The notes: generated by a model not told the origin, from the sequence alone. A stretch of 22,931 bases of DNA from VRUE01 sp040901495 (GCA_040901495.1 JBBDYO010000052.1:1-22931); one strand, 5' to 3'. Counted from the first letter of the stretch, positions 15,846 to 22,790 are shown. A program made the numbers and translations.

Positions 15846-16870
15846 TCGGCGCCCCGCCGGCTGACTAAGACAAGAGGCGCAGGCAACGGTTCGGTCCCCA
15901 GCAGGGCCGCGAATTCCCTCGCCTCCTTGACCGTCTCGAAACCCCCGGAAATCTGAGCCCCAGCCCGCCCGTCGATCCCGTCGGGGTTGTCGACGAAGTT
16001 GACCACCGGGCGAACCTCGACCTCGTCGTCGAAAACGACCGCGAAGTGACCCGACAGCGTTTCCGCTTCTTCGGGGCTCACCGAGCCGACCACCCCCTGC
16101 TGTCCACGCTGGGCGATTGTCCGGGTGACCTCATGGAAAGCCCTGCGGCCCTCCTCGGTGAACTCGAAGGTGACGTTGGGAGTACCGAATTCGTCAATTT
16201 CCTGTCGTGGGTTGACGATGTCCTCATTCGAAAGTGCCGGATCGTCCCGCAGGGCGTACCAGCCCGGTTCCGCCTCCTCGTCAACGAGGCCCCGTTCGGT
16301 AACCGGAGCTTCGGAGACCACCACTGCGTCCGTTGGGCCACTTTCGGAGGCGAGCTCCACCGCGGCCTCTACCGTCGGGTAGGCGCCGGCGGCGAGAAGC
16401 GCCGCGTTCTCAAGACTGCGTGGATTACGCCCCGCGGCACGCCATTCCGCTTCCGCGGCAGCGATGGCGGCAGCTGAAGGTTGTCGGCCGGGGTGGCCGC
16501 CGAGCACCCTCTCCCGACCGATCAGGCTTGCCTCCCAGTCGTAGAAGCCAAGGGTGCCCGGTGCTTCGACGAACTCCCGTCGGACACCGGAGTCTTCCGA
16601 GAGAGTGACGCGAATTCTGCCCTCGCCGACCGGCTCAACGCCGGCGCCCGAGACACCGAGCGCCCGCATTCGGGCACAGAGAATCTCAACCGTCTTCGCT
16701 TGCTCCGCAGAGTCGACGCCATCCCCACCAGGCTGGAGCCGGTAAACCAGCATGGTGGCGGGACCCTTGGGGCTTACGGAGCACGCAGTGCTCTTATCGT
16801 CCCGCTCGCTTCCGCAGCCGACGGAGAGAAGCGCTACGCCCAGTCCCGCGATGGCGATAGCGCGTTTCAA
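15842..16870 (-). CDS. lipoprotein resembling the SecD periplasmic (P1 head) domain
   Basis: 342 residues. An N-terminal hydrophobic segment ends in LLSVGC, giving a predicted lipidated Cys19 (Ser at -3 is tolerated but not ideal). The body resembles SecD P1: YRLQP (43-47), TVEILCARMRALGVSGAGVE, an FYDWE strand, then PNVTFEFTEEGRRAFHEVT, GHFAVVFDDEVEVRPVVNF and DGIDGRAGAQISGGFETVKEA, ending in the LPAPLVLVS segment that precedes TM2 in true SecD. No transmembrane helices follow, so it cannot be a full translocase subunit; an orphan extracytoplasmic head is the best description. It starts at TTG, 8 nt behind infC with AGGG upstream, so it is probably co-transcribed with infC. By eye its third positions are less GC-rich than its neighbours. 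Family assignment is from motif memory. Confidence 0.75.
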   Translation of the reverse strand: MKRAIAIAGLGVALLSVGCGSERDDKSTACSVSPKGPATMLVYRLQPGGDGVDSAEQAKTVEILCARMRALGVSGAGVEPVGEGRIRVTLSEDSGVRREFVEAPGTLGFYDWEASLIGRERVLGGHPGRQPSAAAIAAAEAEWRAAGRNPRSLENAALLAAGAYPTVEAAVELASESGPTDAVVVSEAPVTERGLVDEEAEPGWYALRDDPALSNEDIVNPRQEIDEFGTPNVTFEFTEEGRRAFHEVTRTIAQRGQQGVVGSVSPEEAETLSGHFAVVFDDEVEVRPVVNFVDNPDGIDGRAGAQISGGFETVKEAREFAALLGTEPLPAPLVLVSRRGAD

Positions 16871-16878
16871 AAGAGGCC

Positions 16879-17607
16879 CTAGCCGGTCGCGGCGGCAGCG
16901 TCCTCGCCCGACTCGTCCTCGGGCGGCTTCTGCTCGGCATCGTCGGCTGGCTCTTGCTCGGCATCGTCAGCCGGCTTTTGCTCGGCGTCCTCGACCGGCT
17001 TCTGCTCAGCGTCAGTCGGCAGTGTCTCGGCGTCGTCAGCCACCGGTTGCTCTTTGAGCGCTTCTTTGCCAGGGCCAACCAGCATGCTCATATTGCGCCC
17101 CTCCTGGAGGGGTTCGGACTCGACCACGGCGAGTTCGCCCAGGTCCTCGACGAGCCTCTGCAGCAGGGCCCGGCCACGCTCTGGGTGCGCCTGCTCACGG
17201 CCGCGGAACATGATCGTGATCTTGACCTTGTCCTGGTGGCGCAGGAAGCGTTCGACGTGGCCCTTCTTCGTTTCGTAGTCATGGTTCGCGATCTTCGGGC
17301 GCAACTTGATCTCCCGAACGTTGACCTGCTGCTGGTGCTTGCGGGCGGCCTTCTGCTTCTGCTCCTGCTCGTACTTGTACTTCGAGTAGTCGAGCAGGCG
17401 GGTCACCGGGGGCTTGGAGTTCGGGGCCACCTCGACCAGGTCGAGGTCGGCCTCCTGGGCGCGTTTCAGCGCCTCGGCTATGTCGACCACCCCAAGCTGC
17501 TCGCCGTCGGCGCCTATCAGGCGGACCTGAGCGACGCGAATCCTTTCGTTGATTCGCGTTGTGTCGCGCTCCGGAGGGCGCCGATCGAACCTACGCGGGA
17601 CCGGCAC
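16879..17607 (-). CDS. infC: translation initiation factor IF-3 with long acidic C-terminal tail
   Basis: Prevents premature 30S-50S joining and proofreads the start codon. 242 residues versus about 170-180 for the core. N-domain: INERIRVAQVRLIGADGEQLGVV (19-41) and VAPNSKPPVTRLLDYSKYKYE (60-80); a Lys/Gln linker; C-domain: VREIKLRPKIANHDYETKK and ITIMFRGREQAH, ending near residue 180. Residues about 187-242 form an acidic, Pro-rich tail built from DAEQKP-type repeats of about 8 residues. The start is GTG 17607 without a ribosome binding site; infC starts are often atypical and under IF3's own control (AUU in E. coli). thrS lies upstream, as in many bacteria, but the next gene is the SecD-like lipoprotein instead of rpmI. 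Confidence 0.96.
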   Translation of the reverse strand: MPVPRRFDRRPPERDTTRINERIRVAQVRLIGADGEQLGVVDIAEALKRAQEADLDLVEVAPNSKPPVTRLLDYSKYKYEQEQKQKAARKHQQQVNVREIKLRPKIANHDYETKKGHVERFLRHQDKVKITIMFRGREQAHPERGRALLQRLVEDLGELAVVESEPLQEGRNMSMLVGPGKEALKEQPVADDAETLPTDAEQKPVEDAEQKPADDAEQEPADDAEQKPPEDESGEDAAAATG

Positions 17608-17650
17608 TAGCTAGAGGAGAGGTGGACCATTAAGAGGACGAGATAGGGAC

Positions 17651-17695
17651 GAAGGCACGGGACGCTCAGCGGCGCGGGGTGTTTGAGGTGCCTTC
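17651..17695 (-). promoter_or_regulatory. structured infC leader
   Basis: An 8-bp inverted repeat (GAAGGCAC at 17695-17688 and GTGCCTTC at 17658-17651 on the minus strand) encloses about 29 nt with an inner CTCA/TGAG pairing. There is no T-run after it. A structured leader ahead of infC is a known place for ribosomal-protein or IF3 autoregulation in other bacteria; that role is inference here. Confidence 0.35.
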
Positions 17696-17709
17696 AGTCA
17701 ACTGATCGC

Positions 17710-17715
17710 AGTATA
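17710..17715 (-). promoter_or_regulatory. candidate -10 element for infC
   Basis: TATACT (minus strand) in the thrS-infC gap. A -35 at the right distance is poor (TGGTGA). Transcription would begin near 17703 and give a leader of about 95 nt that includes the inverted repeat. Confidence 0.3.
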
Positions 17716-17735
17716 GAGACAGATCCGCATCCTCA

Positions 17736-17754
17736 CCAGGCAGGATCAGCCTGG
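17736..17754 (-). other. small hairpin over the thrS stop codon
   Basis: CCAGGC/GCCTGG with a 7-nt loop that contains the thrS TGA. No T-run follows; weak as a terminator. Confidence 0.25.
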
Positions 17755-19659
17755 CTCCCCACCGTTGACCCGAGCTACGAACTCGGCAACCCCAATCGCC
17801 CCCAGCTCCCCCTCCTCGTGGGAGCGCAGCGCGATCGTGCCGGCCTCTTCCTCCTTGTCCCCGACGACCAGCATGTAGGGGTAGCGGCCCTGTTCGGCGT
17901 CACGGATCTTCTTGCCCATCGAATCGGAGCGCTCGTCGACCTCTGCCCTGATGCCGGCGTCGCGGAGCTCGGCGCAGACGCGGTCGGCATAGCCAACGTG
18001 GCGATCGGCGACCGGGAGCACGATCGCCTGCACTGGCGCCAGCCAGGCCGGGAACCAACCGGCGTGGTGCTCGATCAGGATCCCGGCGAAGCGCTCCATC
18101 GAGCCGAGCAGGGCCCGGTGGATCATCACCGGGCGGCGCTGCTGGTCATCGGCATCGGTGTAGCTGAGGTCGAAGCGCTCGGGCATGAAGAAGTCGAGCT
18201 GGCAGGTGCCGCACTGCCAGGAGCGCCCAAGGGCGTCGGTGACATGGAAGTCGATCTTCGGCCCGTAGAAGGCCCCGTCGCCCGGGTTCAGATCGTACTC
18301 GCGGCCCTGGCGCTCGAGCGCCTCGGTCAGGGCCGCCTCCGCCTTCTCCCACTGCTCGTCGGTGCCGATCGCCTTCTCCGGGCGGGTCGAGAGCTCCACC
18401 TTGACGTCGTCGAACCCGAATCGCGCATACAGCTCGTCGATCGCCTCGCAGATGTCGGCGACCTCGTCGGCGATCTGCTCCTCGGTGCAGTAGACATGGG
18501 CGTCGTCCTGGGTGAAGGCGCGGACCCTCAGCAGCCCGTGCAGCACCCCCTCCCGCTCGGCACGCGAGACCTGGCCGAACTCGGCCATCCGCAGCGGCAG
18601 CTCGCGGTAGGAGTGGCGCTCGGAGCCGTAGACGAGGCAGGCGCCGGGGCAGTTCATCGGCCGGATCGCGTATTCGCGCCCCGGCTGCGAGGGCTTCTTG
18701 TCCGACTCCTCCGACTGGCCCGCCCGCGTGAAGTACATGTTCTCGCGGTAGTTCTCCAGGTGGCCGGAGCGCTCCCAGAGCTCGACGTCCATGATGTGGG
18801 GCGTCTTGATCTCGGAGTAGTCGCGCTTGCGCAGCTGCTGCTGGACCTCGGCCTCGATCAGGCGCAGCAGCGTGGTGCCGTTGGCGAGCCAGAACGGCAT
18901 CCCCGGCGCCTCTCCGCGCAGCATGAAGAGCCCGAGCTGAGGGCCGAGCCGGCGGTGGTCCCGCGCTTTTGCCTGCTCGATCCGCTCCAGATGCTCCTCT
19001 AGGTCCTTCTTGGAGAAGAAGGCGGTGCCGTAGATCCTCGTCAGCATCGGGCGGTTCTCATCGCCACGCCAGAAGGCACCGGCAACCGAGTTGAGCTTGA
19101 TCGCCTTGATCCGTCCTGTGGAGGGGCCATGGGGGCCGCGGCAGAGGTCCTCGAAGGGGCCGTTGCGGTAGAGGGAGACGGTCTCCACGCCTTCTTTGCT
19201 GACCAGGTCTTCGATCAGCTCGACCTTGTACTCCTCACCCTGCCCTTTGAAGATCTCGATTGCCTCGGCGACCGGGACGTCGCGACGCGAGAACTCCTCG
19301 TCGGCGTCGATGTGGGCGCGCATCGCTACCTCGATCCCCTCCAGGTCAGTGTCGGTGATCGTCACCTCGTCCGGGAAGTCGAAGTCGTAGTAGAAGCCGT
19401 TGTCAATCGCCGGCCCGATCGTCACCTTCGTCCCCGGGTAGAGCTCCTGCACGGCCTCGGCCATGACGTGGGCGGCGTCGTGGCGGATCAGCGCCAGCGC
19501 CTCGGGGTCGCGGTCGGTGAGAATCGCGATCTCGGCGCCGTCGGGGAGGGCGGCAGAGAGGTCGCAGAGCTCACCGTCGACGCGGATCGCCAGCGCGGCC
19601 TTCGCCAGCCCTGGGCCGATCGCGGCGGCGGCATCGGCACCGGTGGCTCCTCCGCTCAA
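17746..19659 (-). CDS. thrS: threonine--tRNA ligase
   Basis: Charges tRNA-Thr and edits mischarged Ser. 637 residues from the first conventional start (TTG 19659). TGS domain at the N-terminus, then the SAD editing domain with HDAAH (60-64) and Cys173/His177 in DLCRGPHG, then the class II core with zinc ligands Cys337 (MNCPG), His388 and His514 (IHRALLGSMERF), and an anticodon-binding domain from about 545. The TTG start cuts off the first TGS strand: the frame stays open upstream to a TAG at 19725, and its translation IEATTKITVKLPDGKALEL is clearly TGS sequence, yet contains no ATG, GTG or TTG. An ATG at 19721 is one base out of frame. The true 5' end is probably near 19711-19722, through a non-AUG start or a one-base deletion. 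Confidence 0.96.
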   Translation of the reverse strand: MSGGATGADAAAAIGPGLAKAALAIRVDGELCDLSAALPDGAEIAILTDRDPEALALIRHDAAHVMAEAVQELYPGTKVTIGPAIDNGFYYDFDFPDEVTITDTDLEGIEVAMRAHIDADEEFSRRDVPVAEAIEIFKGQGEEYKVELIEDLVSKEGVETVSLYRNGPFEDLCRGPHGPSTGRIKAIKLNSVAGAFWRGDENRPMLTRIYGTAFFSKKDLEEHLERIEQAKARDHRRLGPQLGLFMLRGEAPGMPFWLANGTTLLRLIEAEVQQQLRKRDYSEIKTPHIMDVELWERSGHLENYRENMYFTRAGQSEESDKKPSQPGREYAIRPMNCPGACLVYGSERHSYRELPLRMAEFGQVSRAEREGVLHGLLRVRAFTQDDAHVYCTEEQIADEVADICEAIDELYARFGFDDVKVELSTRPEKAIGTDEQWEKAEAALTEALERQGREYDLNPGDGAFYGPKIDFHVTDALGRSWQCGTCQLDFFMPERFDLSYTDADDQQRRPVMIHRALLGSMERFAGILIEHHAGWFPAWLAPVQAIVLPVADRHVGYADRVCAELRDAGIRAEVDERSDSMGKKIRDAEQGRYPYMLVVGDKEEEAGTIALRSHEEGELGAIGVAEFVARVNGGEPG

Positions 19660-19731
19660 CTCCAGCGCTTTGCCGTCCGGCAGCTTGACGGTGATTTTGG
19701 TGGTCGCCTCGATGGAGCCATGCTATCCACG

Positions 19732-19771
19732 GCTCAACGGGGATCCGCGCAAGCTCAACGGGTCCGCGCAA
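19732..19771. repeat. two-copy tandem repeat ahead of thrS
   Basis: Copies at 19732-19752 (21 bp) and 19753-19771 (19 bp) abut exactly; both begin GCTCAACGGG and end TCCGCGCAA, and the first has two extra bases in the middle. It lies 10 bp from the ATG at 19721, within the probable thrS leader. Confidence 0.75.
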
Positions 19772-19774
19772 GAA

Positions 19775-19826
19775 AATCTGTCGACGAGTTGAGGACCCTG
19801 GGGGGTCCAAAAGTCGTCGACAGATT
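19775..19826 (-). terminator. nested inverted repeat between the membrane-protein gene and thrS
   Basis: Perfect 13-bp arms AATCTGTCGACGA and TCGTCGACAGATT enclose a second perfect stem GGACCC/GGGTCC with a 4-nt loop. One arm begins at the stop codon of the upstream membrane-protein gene. On the minus strand TTTTCTT follows, so it could terminate that gene. It could also be a thrS leader element or the remnant of a small mobile repeat. No T-box motif is seen. Confidence 0.55.
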
Positions 19827-21538
19827 CAGCCCGCCGGTCCCTGGCGCGCCTGACGGACGGCGATCAGCGGGCATGGGCTGGGCCCGCGCACCGGCGCCGT
19901 CTTTTCCCAGAGCACGTAGGGCGAGGCGAGGCGACGGACCCGTAGCCCCGAGAAGGGAGGCTGCTCGGGTGTTCCGCGCACGACCACGAAGCGGACGCCT
20001 GGGGGCGGCGAGTCCCCAGCGGAGTCCTCGGAGGCGATGCACACCCGCCCGCCCCTCAGCTCCCAGGCGAGGTACGGGGTGCCGTGCTCCTCGGTCAGCA
20101 GGCGGTCTGAGGCGAGCACCAAGGTTGCATCGCGCTCGAGCAGGGGCCGTAAGCCGGTCAGGGCCGGCGAGTAGGACGTGGGGCCGACGGGCCCGTTGGC
20201 GAGGGCCAGCAACGAGCAGCCGCCCGCGGCGAGGATGTAAAGGACGGCGACCGGGCGGCGCAGCAACGGCAGCAAGATCGCCAGCGTGACCAGGGGCGCC
20301 GCGATCTCGAGTGCCTTTGCCGCGGTGTAAGGGGTCCCGCCCGCCCGGGCGGCCGCATAGGCGCCCGCGGCCGCCGCCGCCGCGGCGAGGACCGCGGACT
20401 CACGGGTCCTTATGCAGCGAGAGAGCCCGTAGAGCAACAGCAGGGCAGCGAACGCGGCACCGAAGTAGTAGGCGAACGCCGGGGCCATGCCGTCACCGGG
20501 CGCAAGGCGATAGTCGCCGGAGGGCCAGATCCCCAGCGCTGTGAAAGGTGAGAGCTGGCCGAACAGATTGCCGAGCCCGGGGCCATCGGGATCAAAGGTC
20601 TCGAAGCGCTGGAAGTCGATCATCCGCCCCAGCTCGGGAAGCGCGCCGACCAGGAAAACGATGAAGGCGAGAAGCAGGGGGCGTAGCGGGACTCGGCGCT
20701 CCAGCGCCAGCCAGATCAGCAGGGCACCTACCAGCCAGATCAGGCCGGGGAAGCTGTAGACGTAGACGCTGCCGACGGCGATCAGGGCCGCCGGGACGAA
20801 GCGCAAGGGCAAGCCCCGCCAGGGGCCTTGAGATGTCTCCCGCAGGGACAGCACGAAGGCGAGCACGAAGAGGGCCTGCATCGTCTCCTTGAAAGCGCCC
20901 TGGCCGAAGTACGAGGCGACCAGATATGGGAGGCCCACCAAGAGGGCCGCTGCCGTGCGGCGCAGAGGTGGGTGCTCAGAGAAAGCCGAAAGAGCGGCCA
21001 GCGGGGCAAGGACGGCCACGGCAACCGTAAGACCGCTGAAGCCCTGGACCAAGCCGATCCCGAGGCCCGCGCTGAGGGAGACCACCACGGCGTGCGGCCC
21101 CAGTGGATAGCCCTGGTTCAGCAGCTGACCGCCCTCGCCGTGGGCGAGGCGATCGGTGGCCAGCAGGTGCTGGGACATGTCGGGGTTGAGGCTCGTGCCG
21201 AGGATGCCGAAATGGCCCTCCACGGCAAACGGGATCGAGGCGGCGGCGAGCGCGGCGAGCGCGACCGGCAAACCCGCGACCAGTGCCTCCCTCCCATCCT
21301 CGACTCGCCCCTTGAGATAGAGCACGGCCCCTATGCTCAGCAGGAGAACGAGGACTGCGGGCACCGTCCCATCTCCGGGCAGCCGCACCGTCCCCCAGCA
21401 GATCGCGCAGAGCAGCGCCAGCCCGACCGCGGGCGAGAGCCACGACCAGCGGCGGATACCACAGAGCGCAATCGCCGCCTGCCCAATCGCCAGCGAAGCC
21501 CCGCACACGGCCAGCACGGCTGCATAGGTTGCGATCAC
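19826..21538 (-). CDS. large multi-pass membrane protein, possible GT-C-type glycosyltransferase
   Basis: 570 residues with roughly a dozen hydrophobic segments between residues 1 and 440, then a soluble C-terminal domain (about 440-570). After the early helices an extracytoplasmic loop reads EGHFGILGTSLNPDMSQHLLATDRLAHGEGG, with acidic residues in the place where GT-C enzymes keep their catalytic Asp. That similarity of architecture is the only basis for suggesting a lipid-linked sugar transferase; I do not recognise a specific family. Start GTG 21538, 32 nt after tRNA-Val, without a strong ribosome binding site, so it may be read from the tRNA transcript. A nested hairpin follows the stop. 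Confidence 0.75.
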   Translation of the reverse strand: MIATYAAVLAVCGASLAIGQAAIALCGIRRWSWLSPAVGLALLCAICWGTVRLPGDGTVPAVLVLLLSIGAVLYLKGRVEDGREALVAGLPVALAALAAASIPFAVEGHFGILGTSLNPDMSQHLLATDRLAHGEGGQLLNQGYPLGPHAVVVSLSAGLGIGLVQGFSGLTVAVAVLAPLAALSAFSEHPPLRRTAAALLVGLPYLVASYFGQGAFKETMQALFVLAFVLSLRETSQGPWRGLPLRFVPAALIAVGSVYVYSFPGLIWLVGALLIWLALERRVPLRPLLLAFIVFLVGALPELGRMIDFQRFETFDPDGPGLGNLFGQLSPFTALGIWPSGDYRLAPGDGMAPAFAYYFGAAFAALLLLYGLSRCIRTRESAVLAAAAAAAGAYAAARAGGTPYTAAKALEIAAPLVTLAILLPLLRRPVAVLYILAAGGCSLLALANGPVGPTSYSPALTGLRPLLERDATLVLASDRLLTEEHGTPYLAWELRGGRVCIASEDSAGDSPPPGVRFVVVRGTPEQPPFSGLRVRRLASPYVLWEKTAPVRGPSPCPLIAVRQARQGPAG

Positions 21539-21570
21539 GAGGCGAGGAGCCTAGACGGCCCGGAATCAAA

Positions 21571-21643
21571 TGGGCGCTACTGGGCTCGAACCAGTGACCC
21601 CCACCTTGTCGAGGTGGTGCTCTCCCAACTGAGCTAAGCGCCC
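21571..21643 (-). tRNA. tRNA-Val(GAC)
   Basis: 73 nt, folding fully: acceptor GGGCGCT/AGCGCCC with discriminator A, D-stem GCTC/GAGC, anticodon stem CCACC/GGTGG, T-stem ACTGG/CCAGT with TTCGAGC loop. CCA is not encoded. The loop is TCGACAA, so the anticodon is GAC, but position 33 is C instead of the near-universal U. A TAGATT 10 nt upstream of the 5' end could be a -10. Confidence 0.93.
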
Positions 21644-21961
21644 GGGACCCTGAATCTAGCAGCGAGGCGACGAGATCTGGGGTTTGCGGGAACCCCCAGC
21701 GAATGCTGCGGAAACCCCACTACTGGGGATAAAGCTCTCTGCTGCAATGGCCGATGCAGTGTGTGCAACTTTTTGACTCATCCAGTGTTTATCAATCTAG
21801 AGTCCCGAATCGCGACTTTGAACCGTCTTAGACTTAAGGACTGACGAGCCAGAGGAACAAGCTTCGCTGGTGGCACGTCCTTCGGGAACAGAGGGGCCCC
21901 TACGGGGGCCCCTTATCCGTTCTGCAGGCTGAACGGCGACGCCACTCCAAAAGCCTCCGGG
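21644..21961. other. non-coding stretch between the GNAT gene and tRNA-Val
   Basis: 318 bp without a credible ORF, more AT-rich in the middle (about 21,740-21,840). It should contain the tRNA-Val promoter on the minus strand. On the plus strand TTGACT (21,769-21,780 area) lies 17 nt from TCTAGA, about 90 bp ahead of a strong hairpin, an arrangement that could express a short RNA; this is weak. Confidence 0.5.
21892..21913. terminator. strong 9-bp hairpin, possible terminator
   Basis: AGGGGCCCC/GGGGCCCCT with loop TACG on the plus strand. TTAT follows on the plus strand and CTGTTCC on the minus, so neither side has a real T-run. It lies about 48 nt beyond the GNAT stop and may end that gene's message. 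Confidence 0.45.
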
Positions 21962-22390
21962 TTACAAGTTGCGGACTCGTCGGCCTATGTCGTGGTCCAA
22001 CGGATAGCCGGCGGAGTCCCAGAACGGTCCCGCTACCTCATCCTCGAAGGCGACCAGCGCGGTCACCCGGCGGGCACCGCAGTCACGCAGATACTTCTCG
22101 CCGGCGCGTGTCAGCGCAATGCCAATGCCCTCCCGCCGATGCCCGTCCCACACAGCCAGCCGATACATGTTCCCTCGCCATCCGTCCCAAGCGGCGATCA
22201 ACGCGCCGACGATCTCAGTGTCCCGCTCGGCTACCAGGAGAGTGGCCGGAGAGTCGACGATCAGGCGCTCGACGTCCTCTATGCGATCGGCCGTGCTCGC
22301 GTGCTCGCTCCGCGCCTGTGACCAAAGCTCCAAGACAGCCGGCGCGTCCTGCACCTGACACGGACGTACTGTGATCTCTTCGCGAGTCAA
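21962..22390 (-). CDS. GNAT-family N-acetyltransferase
   Basis: 142 residues, one GNAT domain. ITVRPCQVQDAPAVLELW (6-23) is strand 1 with its helix; the acetyl-CoA loop is HRREGIGIALTRAGEKYL, matching R/Q-x-x-G-x-G/A; the C-terminus PFWDSAGYPLDHDIGRRVRNL is the usual last strands of this subfamily. The substrate cannot be told from sequence. The start is uncertain: TTG 22390 is the only conventional start near the fold's beginning and lacks a good ribosome binding site. It stands alone between the accessory strip and the tRNA-Val region. Confidence 0.85.
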   Translation of the reverse strand: MTREEITVRPCQVQDAPAVLELWSQARSEHASTADRIEDVERLIVDSPATLLVAERDTEIVGALIAAWDGWRGNMYRLAVWDGHRREGIGIALTRAGEKYLRDCGARRVTALVAFEDEVAGPFWDSAGYPLDHDIGRRVRNL

Positions 22391-22446
22391 GTCCGCAGTA
22401 TTGCGAGAACAGCCCGAAATGGCGCCGCAGCAAGCCTGACCAGCGG

Positions 22447-22638
22447 CTATGCAGCCTCTTGCTTGCCTGGTCCCTCTGCCCGGATGCCATCGTCCCTATG
22501 CACAAGCTGAGCCTCAGCGATCGACGGGCAGCCACCGCCCTCGCAGCAGCTCTCGATCTTCTGCCGGCAATCGGCACACCACCAAGCCGACCGCATCCAA
22601 AAGAGGCGGTGGGGCTGTCCGGTGAGCTGGCAGAGCAT
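22447..22638 (-). CDS. possible small Cys-rich protein
   Basis: 63 residues from ATG 22638. The middle reads WWCADCRQKIESCCEGGGC, a CxxC knuckle followed by more cysteines, after a CQLTGQPHRLFW segment, a pattern that could bind zinc. No ribosome binding site is visible and base composition is lower in GC than in core genes. It resembles small proteins carried by integrated elements in style, but I do not recognise it. Confidence 0.35.
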   Translation of the reverse strand: MLCQLTGQPHRLFWMRSAWWCADCRQKIESCCEGGGCPSIAEAQLVHRDDGIRAEGPGKQEAA

Positions 22639-22735
22639 CAACGGGATTGTCCGTGCCTTGGCGGACGCCCTCAGCTAGGAACTCACAAGGCACTCGACAT
22701 CAAAACGGCTGCATCCCCCCGGCAAATACTCGGAC

Positions 22736-22759
22736 TGGTGCCATAGTTGGTGCCATAGT
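22736..22759. repeat. 12-bp perfect tandem repeat
   Basis: TGGTGCCATAGT occurs twice in a row, followed by a degenerate third start (CGTGCCAGAG). Confidence 0.8.
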
Positions 22760-22774
22760 CGTGCCAGAGTCTTA

Positions 22775-22790
22775 TGTCGGATTTCCGACA
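22775..22790. repeat. 16-bp palindrome
   Basis: TGTCGGA-TT-TCCGACA, perfect 7-bp arms. Could be an operator-like site or a short hairpin; no gene start adjoins it. Confidence 0.5.

Noticed and set aside
19660..19830. T-box riboswitch for thrS
   Set aside because: No TGGNACCGCG-type T-box sequence or specifier arrangement could be found in the leader.
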